Assembly (NCBI RefSeq): GCF_021026315.1
Contig: NZ_JAJNCX010000001.1
Location: 1 to 64,000 of the forward strand
Reading direction: 5' to 3'
DNA from: Rhizobium sp. C4
GTDB taxonomy: Bacteria; Pseudomonadota; Alphaproteobacteria; Rhizobiales; Rhizobiaceae
DNA length: 64,000 nt
Under the pieces are notes generated by a model. That model saw only the letters and a program-made list of their open reading frames with translations, searched no databases and was not told the origin of the DNA. This document shows positions 26,080-34,433 of this stretch, piece by piece. Position 1 is the first letter of the stretch. Each line of letters begins with the position of its first letter. Both the position numbers and the translations under genes were made by a program.

Positions 26080-27282
26080 ATGAAAGCCCGCCTGTTATTG
26101 TCACTCGTTGTCCTCGCCCTTCTGGCCGGCGGCGGATATTTCATCTGGAAACGCTATTTCACCGTCGAGGCACCGCGCTACATCACGGCGCCGGTCACGG
26201 TCGGAACCGTCTCTGAATCGGTTCTGGCAACCGGCATCCTGAAGCCGCGCAAGATCGTGGCTATAGGCGCGCAGGTGTCGGGCCGCATCATTGCCCTGCA
26301 TGTGAAGCCGGGTGACGAGTTGAAGGAAGGCGATCTCGTTGCCGAGATCGATTCCGTGTCGCAGGCCAATGACCTGCGCAAGTCGAAGGCCGCGCTGGCG
26401 GTCGTCCAGGCGCAGCTTGCCGAAAAGCAGGCCAATCTCGAAAACGCAAAGGTCGTGCTGGAGCGGCAGCAGCAGGTCTATGACAGCCGCGCCGGTTCGC
26501 GCGCCGACCTGCAGACCGCCGAGGCCAATGTCAAGGTCATAGATGCGCAGATTGCAGCGCTCGAAGCGCAGATCATCCAGGCGCAGGTGACGGTTTCCAC
26601 GGCCGAGGCCAATCTCGGCTATACGAAGATCAAGGCGCCGATGGATGGGACCGTGCTCTCGGTGGTGAACCAGGAAGGCCGGACCGTCAATGCCAACCAG
26701 TCGGTGCCGACCATCGTCATTCTCGGCGATCTCGACACGATGACCGTGCGTGCCGCCATATCGGAGGCCGATATCGTGCGGGTGAAGGCGGGGCAGAAGC
26801 TGCGCTTCAATGTGGTGGGCGATCCTGCCCGCCAGTATGACGCGACGCTTTCGGCCATCGAGCCCGCGCCGGAATCGATTACGGACGACACGGCCGTCTC
26901 TTCAACGGCATCCAGCTCGGGCTCCGGGTCATCCTCCTCGACCACGGCTGTCTATTATGTCGGCACGTTCGACGTCGCCAACAAGGACCGGCATTTCCGC
27001 ACCTACATGACGGCCGAGGTGAAGATCTTCATCGACGAGGCCAAGGACGCGCTGACCGTGCCGTCATCCGCCGTGTCTGCAGGCAAGGAGGGCAGTTTCG
27101 TCCGTGTCCTGACGGCGGAAGGTAAGGTCGAGCGGCGCAAGGTCGAGGTCGGGCTCGACAACAAGACGACGGCGGAAATCCGCTCAGGGCTTGAAAAGGG
27201 CGAGCGCGTGGTTGTCGGCGAGGGGGCCGCGCAGCGCCAATCCTCGCCGTCGTCATCGCGGCGCGGCCCCTCGCTGTTTTAA
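26080..27282 (+). CDS. macA: MacA-type periplasmic adaptor protein
   Basis: A 400-residue periplasmic membrane-fusion protein that links the MacB ATPase to an outer-membrane TolC channel for export. It has a single N-terminal membrane anchor (about 5-23), split lipoyl domains and an alpha-helical hairpin at about 103-180 rich in Gln and Ala. The lipoyl half-motif GYTKIKAPMDGTVLS follows. A Ser-rich linker (about 275-292) interrupts the beta-barrel domain and is a peculiarity of this copy. It is 11 bases upstream of macB. The substrate is unknown; E. coli MacAB handles macrolides and peptides. Confidence 0.88.
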   Translation: MKARLLLSLVVLALLAGGGYFIWKRYFTVEAPRYITAPVTVGTVSESVLATGILKPRKIVAIGAQVSGRIIALHVKPGDELKEGDLVAEIDSVSQANDLRKSKAALAVVQAQLAEKQANLENAKVVLERQQQVYDSRAGSRADLQTAEANVKVIDAQIAALEAQIIQAQVTVSTAEANLGYTKIKAPMDGTVLSVVNQEGRTVNANQSVPTIVILGDLDTMTVRAAISEADIVRVKAGQKLRFNVVGDPARQYDATLSAIEPAPESITDDTAVSSTASSSGSGSSSSTTAVYYVGTFDVANKDRHFRTYMTAEVKIFIDEAKDALTVPSSAVSAGKEGSFVRVLTAEGKVERRKVEVGLDNKTTAEIRSGLEKGERVVVGEGAAQRQSSPSSSRRGPSLF

Positions 27283-27293
27283 AGGATGATCGG

Positions 27294-29255
27294 ATGAGCG
27301 AGCCGATCATCGAACTGAAGCGCCTGCGCCGCGACTATCCGTCCGGCGATGGCGTGCTGACGGTCCTGAAGGACGTCGACCTGACGATCCTGCGCGGCGA
27401 GATGGTCGCGATCGTCGGGCCCTCCGGCTCGGGCAAGTCGACGCTGATGAACCTGATTGGCCTGCTCGACAGCCCGACATCGGGCAGCTACATCGTCTCC
27501 GGCCGTGAGACCAGCAAGCTCGACGGCGACGAGCGCTCGGCGCTGCGGCGCGAGCATTTCGGCTTCATCTTCCAGCGGTATCACCTGCTGCCCGAACTGA
27601 CGGCGCTCGGCAATGTCGAGGTGCCGGCGATCTATGCCGGCACCGACCGCAGGCGGCGCCAGACGCGCGCGGGCGACCTGCTGACGCGGCTCGGCATTCC
27701 GGATCGGCTCGACCATCGGCCGGGCCAGCTCTCTGGCGGACAGCAGCAGCGCGTTTCGATTGCCCGCGCGCTGATGAATGCCGGCGACGTGATCCTCGCC
27801 GACGAGCCAACCGGGGCGCTGGATCAGGCGAGCGGCGAAGAGGTGCTGAAAATCCTCGACGAGCTCAACGCCGAAGGCAAGACGGTGATCATCGTCACGC
27901 ATGACATGAATGTCGCGCGCCGGGCCGGGCGGATCATCGAGATCGCCGATGGCGTCATCGTTGCGGACCGGGTCAATCCGGACAAGGCTGCCACCGAGAC
28001 CACGCAGCCTCCCGCTGCAAGGCCCGCAACCCGAAAGAGCTTCGGGCTGTTCGGCATGGCCGACCGTTTCCGCGAGGCCTTCTCCATGGCGCTGCTGGCG
28101 CTGAAGGCACACCGGCTGCGCACGTTTCTCACCATGCTCGGGATCATCATCGGCATCGCCTCGGTCGTCTGTGTCGTCGCACTGGGCGAGGGGTCGCAGC
28201 GCAAGGTGCTGGAGAACATCTCAAGCCTGGGGACCAATACGCTCGAAATCTTTCCGGGGACCGGGTTCGGCGACATTCGCTCGAACAGGATCACCACGCT
28301 GGTCGTGGCGGATGCCGACGCGCTGGCGGGGCTTTCCTATGTGAGCGCGGTGACGCCGACGGTGTCGAAGAATGCGACGGCCCGCTTCGGCTCCGTCGCG
28401 GCCACCGCTCTGGTGAACGGGGTGGGGCCACAATATTTCGCGGTGCGCGGCTCGAAGCTGACGGCGGGCAAGCTCTTCGGCGACGAGGAGGTGGCGAACC
28501 TCACGCAGGACGCCGTCATCGACACCGACACCGCCAATGCGCTCTTCAGCGACAGCGGCGTCGATCCGGTCGGGCAGACGGTGTTTCTGGGCGATGTGCC
28601 GGTGCGGATCATCGGCGTGATTGCCCCGCAGCAGGGCGGCTTCGGCGCGCGCAACAACCTCAACCTCTACATGCCCTATTCGAGCGTCCAGGCGCGTTTC
28701 GACGGTCGGCGCGCGCTGCGATCCATCACCGTCCGGATTGCCGACGACGCGGCGACCGACATTGCCGAGGCCGGCGTCACGCAGTTCCTGACCGACCGGC
28801 ATGGCAAGAAGGACTTCTTCATCCTCAACACCGACGACATCCGCCAGACGATCACGCAGACGACGCAGACGTTGACTTTGCTGGTGGCGGCCATTGCCGT
28901 CATCTCGCTGATCGTCGGCGGGATCGGCGTGATGAACATCATGCTGGTCTCCGTCTCGGAGCGCATCGGCGAGATCGGTGTGCGCATGGCAGTCGGCGCG
29001 CGGCGGGCGGATATCCTGCAGCAGTTTCTGATCGAGGCGGTGCTGGTCTGCCTCATCGGCGGCGGGCTGGGGATCTCGCTGGCTCTCGGCTTCGGCTGGG
29101 CGTTCAATGCCGCAGGGCTTGGTTTCTCGCTGGTGTTTTCGAGCGAGTCCATCGCGGTTGCCTTCTTCTGCTCCTTCCTGATCGGCGTCGTCTTCGGCTT
29201 CCTTCCGGCCCGCAATGCCTCGCGGCTCGATCCGGTGGCGGCGCTCGCACGGTGA
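27294..29255 (+). CDS. macB: MacB-type ABC exporter, ATPase-permease
   Basis: A 653-residue fused ATPase and permease of the MacB type. The ATPase occupies about 1-230: Walker [10 protein letters not shown] at 42-50, signature [15 protein letters not shown], Walker [13 protein letters not shown] and the H-loop HDMN. Four membrane spans follow: one at about 270-300 and three C-terminal ones after 520, flanking a large periplasmic domain with the FtsX-like fold. Together with MacA and an external TolC it works as a mechanotransmission exporter. Both genes form one operon; no outer-membrane channel gene is adjacent. Confidence 0.92.
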   Translation: MSEPIIELKRLRRDYPSGDGVLTVLKDVDLTILRGEMVAIVGPSGSGKSTLMNLIGLLDSPTSGSYIVSGRETSKLDGDERSALRREHFGFIFQRYHLLPELTALGNVEVPAIYAGTDRRRRQTRAGDLLTRLGIPDRLDHRPGQLSGGQQQRVSIARALMNAGDVILADEPTGALDQASGEEVLKILDELNAEGKTVIIVTHDMNVARRAGRIIEIADGVIVADRVNPDKAATETTQPPAARPATRKSFGLFGMADRFREAFSMALLALKAHRLRTFLTMLGIIIGIASVVCVVALGEGSQRKVLENISSLGTNTLEIFPGTGFGDIRSNRITTLVVADADALAGLSYVSAVTPTVSKNATARFGSVAATALVNGVGPQYFAVRGSKLTAGKLFGDEEVANLTQDAVIDTDTANALFSDSGVDPVGQTVFLGDVPVRIIGVIAPQQGGFGARNNLNLYMPYSSVQARFDGRRALRSITVRIADDAATDIAEAGVTQFLTDRHGKKDFFILNTDDIRQTITQTTQTLTLLVAAIAVISLIVGGIGVMNIMLVSVSERIGEIGVRMAVGARRADILQQFLIEAVLVCLIGGGLGISLALGFGWAFNAAGLGFSLVFSSESIAVAFFCSFLIGVVFGFLPARNASRLDPVAALAR

Positions 29256-29347
29256 GACTGCCTGTTCAACACCGTGTGGAAATCCCGGCAAAGCCTTGAC
29301 CCGCCGGGCCTTGCCATAGACAAGATGCCGCAGATGAAGGGCAGGAT

Positions 29348-31150
29348 ATGGCACAACCGATCGATCCCGCGCCGCAGACATTCCTGAATGTCGAGCGGTC
29401 GGTCAGCGGACAGCGTTGGGTTTCGCGGCTTGGCCAGGCGGGCGAGAACCGCGCGCTGGCGATGGCGCAGCTGCATGGCATTCCCGAACTGATCGCCCGT
29501 GTGCTGGCCGGACGCGGCGTGTCGGTGGACGACGCACCCGCCTTTCTCGATCCAACCATCCGCAACCTGATGCCCGATCCCTCAAGCCTGACGGATTGCG
29601 ACAAGGCGGCAGCGCGCATTGCCAAGGCCGCGCTCAAGGGCGAGCGGGTGGCAATCTTCGGCGACTACGATGTCGACGGCGCGGCCTCCTCGGCGCTGCT
29701 TTATCGTTTCCTCACCCATTTCGGCGTGGAAGCAACCATCTACATTCCCGACCGCATCTTCGAAGGCTATGGCCCGAACCCGGCGGCGATCGGGCAGCTG
29801 ATCGACAATGGCGCGCAGCTGATCGTGACGGTCGACTGCGGCTCGACCAGCCACGAGTCGCTTGCGGTCGCGGCCGAGCGCGGCATCGATGTCGTCGTCA
29901 TCGATCACCATCAGGTGACACATGAGCTTCCCGTCACGCATGCGCTGGTCAATCCGAACCGCGAGGACGATCTGTCGGGGCAGGGGCATCTCTGCGCCGC
30001 GGGCGTCGTCTTCCTCGTTCTGGTGGCGACGCTCAGGGTTCTCAAGGAGGCCGGGCATCCTGCGGCAGGCACGATCGATCTCTTATCGTTTCTCGATCTT
30101 GTGGCGCTGGCAACGGTCTGCGATGTCGTACCGCTAAAAGGTCTGAACCGCGCCTATGTGGTCAAGGGTCTGATCGCGGCACGGCATCAGAAGAATGCGG
30201 GGCTGGCAGCGCTTCTGAAGGTTGCGGGCCTCTCCGGTCCGGTCACGCCCTATCACCTCGGCTTCCTCATCGGCCCGCGCATCAATGCCGGCGGGCGGAT
30301 CAGCGATGCGGCGCTCGGAAGCCGTCTGCTGACGCTCGACGATCCGGTCGAGGCAGGCGAAATCGCCGAGCGGCTGGATGGGCTGAACCGCGAGCGGCAG
30401 GCGATGGAGGCGGCGATGCTGGAAGAGGCCGAGGCGGAAGTGCTCGCCGAATACGGCACCGCCGAGAAGGCCTCCATTCTCGTGACCGCCAGCAACCGCT
30501 GGCATCCGGGCATCGTCGGGCTGCTGGCGGCGCGGCTGAAGGAGAAGTTCCAGCGACCGGCTTTTGCCATTGCCTTCGATCCATCGGGCAAGGGCTCGGG
30601 TTCGGGACGCTCGATTGCCGGCTTCGACATGGGCCGCATGGTCCGCGCGGCAGTCGATCAGGGGCTGCTCGTCAAGGGCGGCGGTCACGCCATGGCGGCG
30701 GGCCTGACGGTCGAACGTTCGAAGCTCGGTGCCATGCGCGCCTTCTTTGAAGAGCATGCGGGAACTGCGGTTCTCGACATCGCCGCCGGCGCGAGCCTCA
30801 AGATCGATGGGGCGCTGTCGGCGTCCGGCGCAACGCTGGAACTGATCGACCTGATCGAACAGGCGGGACCGTATGGCTCGGGGCATTCGCAGCCCGTCTT
30901 TGCCCTGCCGTCGCACAAGATCCTGGATTCGCGGCAGGTCGGCGTGAACCATATCAAGGTCACCATTGAAGGGCTCGACCGGACGCGGCTCGATGCGATC
31001 GCCTTTCGCGCCATCGGCACGCCGCTCGGTGACCTGCTGCTCGGATCGCGTGGCGCTTCGCTGCATCTCGCCGGCACGCTCTCGGCGGACATGTGGCAAA
31101 GTTCGCGGCGCGTTCAGCTGCGCATCGTGGATGCGGTCAAGACATTCTAG
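29348..31150 (+). CDS. recJ: Single-stranded-DNA-specific exonuclease RecJ
   Basis: A 5'-3' single-strand exonuclease used in recombination and mismatch repair. The 600-residue protein has the DHH-family motifs GDYDVDG (105-111), VDCGS and the eponymous DHH at 186-188. The DHHA1 domain shows the GGGHAMAAG segment, and an OB-fold region closes the C-terminus. GPRINAGGR is the further family motif. The stop TAG at 31148-31150 overlaps the stop of the convergent gene in a shared CTAG. Length is normal. Confidence 0.95.
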   Translation: MAQPIDPAPQTFLNVERSVSGQRWVSRLGQAGENRALAMAQLHGIPELIARVLAGRGVSVDDAPAFLDPTIRNLMPDPSSLTDCDKAAARIAKAALKGERVAIFGDYDVDGAASSALLYRFLTHFGVEATIYIPDRIFEGYGPNPAAIGQLIDNGAQLIVTVDCGSTSHESLAVAAERGIDVVVIDHHQVTHELPVTHALVNPNREDDLSGQGHLCAAGVVFLVLVATLRVLKEAGHPAAGTIDLLSFLDLVALATVCDVVPLKGLNRAYVVKGLIAARHQKNAGLAALLKVAGLSGPVTPYHLGFLIGPRINAGGRISDAALGSRLLTLDDPVEAGEIAERLDGLNRERQAMEAAMLEEAEAEVLAEYGTAEKASILVTASNRWHPGIVGLLAARLKEKFQRPAFAIAFDPSGKGSGSGRSIAGFDMGRMVRAAVDQGLLVKGGGHAMAAGLTVERSKLGAMRAFFEEHAGTAVLDIAAGASLKIDGALSASGATLELIDLIEQAGPYGSGHSQPVFALPSHKILDSRQVGVNHIKVTIEGLDRTRLDAIAFRAIGTPLGDLLLGSRGASLHLAGTLSADMWQSSRRVQLRIVDAVKTF

Positions 31151-31698
31151 GACGTCGCCAGACAGAGGCCGTGATAGCCATTGCGGATCGAGGCAGCTGT
31201 CGCGTCCGCGCCGATTTCATCGACCTTCAGGAACGCTGGCACCTCAGAAGCGCGTGCCGCCAGCGGCAGGCGCAGGCGCAGGTCGGCAATGAGATCGCTG
31301 TCGATCGCGGCACCGGTATTCTCCGCCAAGGCCTTCGCATCGAAGAGGAAGCCGGCGAGGCGGGGGATCGGTCGATGGAAGGCGGCAAGATCGAGTGCTG
31401 CCCTTGCCGTGTCCAGCACGGCGAGAATGAGAAGCGAGGCGGGCGGCCGATCCCGGTCGGCCTCGGCGACGCGCAGCAGCACGGATACCCTTTCGATATC
31501 GGCCGGCGTTTCGATGCCGCAGACGCAGATGCCCGCCCATGCCGGCTCGGCGAGGCGCCCGAGCAGGCGACGGTCGTCGTCGAGGCTGCGCGGGAGTGCC
31601 GTGGTAAGGAAACGCGCTCCAGCCGGCCAGCGGGCATCATCCGTCTCGCCGACGACGACGCGCGCCGGAGCCAGTTCTTCCCGCAAGATGACCGTCAT
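31147..31698 (-). CDS. Degenerate CitE/HpcH-like protein of unknown function
   Basis: A 183-residue protein without assigned function. Its layout resembles the C-terminal half of a CitE/HpcH aldolase barrel. GICVCGIETPADIERV parallels the CitE block GIVLPKVESAADV, and LAVLDTARAAL parallels LIETARGVL. PRLAGFLFDAKALAENTGA parallels the PRL-A-LVFG-DLA-LGA block. The catalytic and metal residues of real CitE proteins (K in LPK, E in LIET, D in G-DL) are replaced. It may be a non-catalytic relative. It is convergent with recJ, and divergent from the DUF2336 gene with candidate CtrA boxes between. Confidence 0.5.
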   Translation of the reverse strand: MTVILREELAPARVVVGETDDARWPAGARFLTTALPRSLDDDRRLLGRLAEPAWAGICVCGIETPADIERVSVLLRVAEADRDRPPASLLILAVLDTARAALDLAAFHRPIPRLAGFLFDAKALAENTGAAIDSDLIADLRLRLPLAARASEVPAFLKVDEIGADATAASIRNGYHGLCLATS

Positions 31699-31710
31699 TC
31701 GATGTCCGTC

Positions 31711-31742
31711 ATGGTTAAGTAATCGCCAAGCGACATGGTAAA
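31711..31742. promoter_or_regulatory. Candidate CtrA half-sites
   Basis: ATGGTTAA at 31711-31718 reads TTAACCAT on the minus strand, the CtrA half-site described for rhizobia. A one-mismatch copy, ATGGTAAA, lies at 31735-31742. Both fall between two divergent genes, about 70-100 bases before the DUF2336 gene. Confidence 0.4.
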
Positions 31743-31812
31743 GGAATCTTAAACCAATTCCGGCCTAAGCTCCCTGAACAGTAGAACTGAGTCAGTATTC
31801 AGGGGCAAGCGG

Positions 31813-32940
31813 TTGATTTTCGGAACTTTCCTGCGTCGGTCGGACAAGACCCAGAACCGGGTTGAGCCGGTTGCCGCGCCTGCCATGAACGCGCAGCTTC
31901 CCACGGTTGCGGGTGGCGAGCGCCGCAAGCTCGACCTCGCCGCAACCTTTCTTCTCGACGACGTTTCCCCCAAAGTTCGGCTGAACCTTGCCGAGTCGCT
32001 GGCGGATGACCACAATGCTCCGCGCCCGGTCATTCTGGCGCTGACGGAAGATCGCACCGATATCGCAGCGACAATCGTTTCCCGTTCTCCGGTTCTGACG
32101 GACAATGATCTCATCGATCTCATCGGTCGTGGCAACCACGAAATCCGGGCAGCCGTGGCTGTTCGCACGGCCGTCTCCGCCCCGGTTGCCGCCGCATTGG
32201 CGGAAGTGGGCGGCAGGTTCGACATTGCGCTGCTGCTGCGCAATCAGGGTGCTCGGCTGACGGCCAATGTCATGGTGCGTCTGGCGTCGCGCTGCGGCAA
32301 GGATGCGACGATCCGTGAACTGCTGCTCGAGCGCAGCGAACTGCCGGCGACGGCACGTCATATCCTCATCGAAAAGATCGGCGATACGCTGGCGGATGCC
32401 GGACTTGTCACGGCGCTCATTCCGCCGCGCAAGCGCGAGCGGATGCGTCGCGAGGCCTGCGAGGCCGCCCTTGTCCGCGTGCTGGCCGGCGCCAGCGAAG
32501 CCGAACTGTCCGAAATGACGGAACACCTGCGTGTCGAGGGACGGCTTTCGACCATGTTCCTCATTCACGCACTTTGTGCCGGACGTACGGCCTTTTTCGC
32601 CGAAGTCATTTCGAACCTCTCCGGTGTCGCGCGCGTGCGTGCGCGTGCGATCCTCGCCTCCGGTCGTCCGCGCGCCGTCCGGGCACTGATCGAAGCGGCC
32701 GGAATCAGCCGTGACCTTTCCGAGGTGTTCTCTGAGGCCGTCGCGATCTGGCGCGAAGAGGGCGGAGACATCCCCGGCGATTCTGGAATTTTCCTGAGGC
32801 TCGCCGAACGCTGCCGCAGACAGAAGGACCTGTCGGAAGGCGGCCATGCGCTCGTCGATGCGGTGGAGCGACTGGCGATTTCCGAGATGCGCCAGATGGC
32901 CAAGGCCTATGTTCACGAGCTGCTGAGCGACGCCGCCTGA
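31813..32940 (+). CDS. DUF2336 domain protein
   Basis: A 375-residue soluble protein of the DUF2336 family, restricted to alphaproteobacteria and of unknown function. It is a helical, HEAT-like repeat protein. Family blocks are RLNLAESLADDHNAPRPVI at about 56-74 and IAATIVSRSPVLTDNDLIDLI at about 84-104, with further helical repeats to about 340. The start is TTG 31813, supported by AGGGGC six bases upstream; the first ATG (31885) would remove 24 residues. Candidate CtrA half-sites upstream would fit cell-cycle-linked expression (inference). Confidence 0.8.
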   Translation: MIFGTFLRRSDKTQNRVEPVAAPAMNAQLPTVAGGERRKLDLAATFLLDDVSPKVRLNLAESLADDHNAPRPVILALTEDRTDIAATIVSRSPVLTDNDLIDLIGRGNHEIRAAVAVRTAVSAPVAAALAEVGGRFDIALLLRNQGARLTANVMVRLASRCGKDATIRELLLERSELPATARHILIEKIGDTLADAGLVTALIPPRKRERMRREACEAALVRVLAGASEAELSEMTEHLRVEGRLSTMFLIHALCAGRTAFFAEVISNLSGVARVRARAILASGRPRAVRALIEAAGISRDLSEVFSEAVAIWREEGGDIPGDSGIFLRLAERCRRQKDLSEGGHALVDAVERLAISEMRQMAKAYVHELLSDAA

Positions 32941-33070
32941 CCCAGGATCGCCAGACTTGACGATGGGTTGCGCAACCACTTGTCAATGTTTTGTTGTTTA
33001 ATCTTATTGTCGCTTGGGCAACCGGCGCCATTTTCAGGCGCATTTTTCTTGTCCCGGGCAGGGGGACATC

Positions 33071-33826
33071 ATGAAGAGACGTGAATTGATACGCGGTTTT
33101 ATCGCGCTGGGCGGTTGTGCTGTTTGCGCCGGGATGGCGCGCGCATCCGAAGGGCCCCATTGGGAATACAAGGGCGAGCACGGTCCGGATCACTGGGCCG
33201 ATCTAGACAAGGCCAATGCGGTCTGCTCCGCAGGCGGCCAGCAGTCGCCGATCAACATTACCTCTGCGATCAGGGCCGAAGTCGATCCGATCACGGTGTC
33301 GTGGAAGAAATCTTCCGCCAAGATCGTCAATAACGGCCACACGATCCAGATCAACATGCCGGAAGGCTCGTCGATCAGCCGCAACGGCAAGGTCTATGAT
33401 CTGCTGCAGTTCCACTTCCATGCGCCGAGCGAACATCTCGTCGACGGCATGACGCATCCGATGGAAGTGCATTTCGTGCACAAGAACAAGAAGGATGGCG
33501 ACCTGGTCGTTCTCGGCATCTTCATGATGCCGGAACAGAAGCACGACGCCTTCTCCATGCTGGCCAGGTACTTCCCGCAGACGGAGGGAGCCGAGGGCAA
33601 AGTCGAGGCGTTTACGCCGAGCGACCTGCTGCCGCAGGGTCTCGAATACTGGACCTACGAAGGTTCGCTCACCACCCCGCCCTGCAGCGAGATCGTCACA
33701 TGGATGGTGGCGCGCGAACCGCTGAAGGTCGAGCAGGTATCAATCCAGGCGTTCACCTCGATCTATTCGAGCAATGCACGACCTGTCCTTCCGATCAACC
33801 GTCGTCTTGTCCTGATGTCGCAGTAA
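33071..33826 (+). CDS. Alpha-class carbonic anhydrase, exported
   Basis: Periplasmic zinc enzyme interconverting CO2 and bicarbonate. The 251-residue protein has a signal peptide (KRRELIRGFIALGGCAVCAGMA; the RR pair and cleavage after ARA could also suit Tat export). Zinc ligands are H115 and H117 in FHFHAPSEH and H134 in EVHFVH. GQQSPINI and the substrate-site LTTPPCSE motif are intact. C52 and the Cys of TPPCSE form the family's usual disulfide. I chose ATG 33071, preceded by AGGGGGA, over the in-frame ATG 33014. Confidence 0.93.
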   Translation: MKRRELIRGFIALGGCAVCAGMARASEGPHWEYKGEHGPDHWADLDKANAVCSAGGQQSPINITSAIRAEVDPITVSWKKSSAKIVNNGHTIQINMPEGSSISRNGKVYDLLQFHFHAPSEHLVDGMTHPMEVHFVHKNKKDGDLVVLGIFMMPEQKHDAFSMLARYFPQTEGAEGKVEAFTPSDLLPQGLEYWTYEGSLTTPPCSEIVTWMVAREPLKVEQVSIQAFTSIYSSNARPVLPINRRLVLMSQ

Positions 33827-33850
33827 GACGAGGGACGCGCGTCCGCATCA

Positions 33851-33870
33851 GGCCGGATATCAGTCCGGCT
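33851..33870. terminator. Hairpin between convergent carbonic anhydrase and unknown gene
   Basis: Stem GCCGGA (33852-33857) with TCCGGC (33864-33869) around TATCAG. It overlaps the stop of the minus-strand gene (33860-33862). A short stem without a strong T run, so its terminating strength is doubtful. Confidence 0.4.
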
Positions 33871-34303
33871 TGATCTTGCGCACGACCCAGCTGTAGCCGT
33901 CGGCGATCACATGGACCGGCTTTGTCACAGCTGATTTCACGCCTTCCGTCGTCGGAATGGCTTCCTTGATAACCCCAAAGGTTCTTTGCAGAAGGTTGGG
34001 CTTCTCGGGTTCTTTGGCTGCCGTTTCGGCAGTCGGGGGCAAGGCGGGTTGCGCCTGCGGCTGTTGCCTGGGTGCCGTGTTATCCTTCATCGCATCTGCC
34101 TTGGTCACCTCGGGCGACTGGCAGATGGCGATGACCATCGGATATTTCACGTTGGAATAGCGCGCCAGTTCCTGTTCGGAATCCTTGTCGCAGGCAGCGA
34201 CCGTCTCCCATTTCGGCTCGCTCAGCGAAAGCTGCGTGCACTTCGTTGCGCTGTCGTCGCAGCCCATGATCGCCATGACGATCATCGCAGTCTTGACCTG
34301 CAT
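33860..34303 (-). CDS. Conserved rhizobial protein of unknown function
   Basis: A 147-residue protein beginning MQVKTAMIVMAIMGCDDSATKC. It has a short hydrophobic start, four cysteines in the first 75 residues (GCDD, TKCTQ, AACDKDSE, AICQSP), a Pro/Gln-rich linker at about 80-105 and a basic C-terminus ending in WVVRKIKPD. The pattern matches a family of uncharacterised rhizobial proteins. The cysteines may form disulfides, but the hydrophobic start is too weak to assert export. ATG 34303 is preferred on family similarity over 34336. Confidence 0.6.
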   Translation of the reverse strand: MQVKTAMIVMAIMGCDDSATKCTQLSLSEPKWETVAACDKDSEQELARYSNVKYPMVIAICQSPEVTKADAMKDNTAPRQQPQAQPALPPTAETAAKEPEKPNLLQRTFGVIKEAIPTTEGVKSAVTKPVHVIADGYSWVVRKIKPD

Positions 34304-34433
34304 CTCTTCCCGTCCATCTTCTGTCGCATCGCTCACGCCATGCTGAAATGCCCGCTCATCCCGTTATAGGCTGGAATATCACCGAACTGTGGCAGGCATT
34401 CAACAGGACGATCGAGAGGACGAAGGCGAGCAC

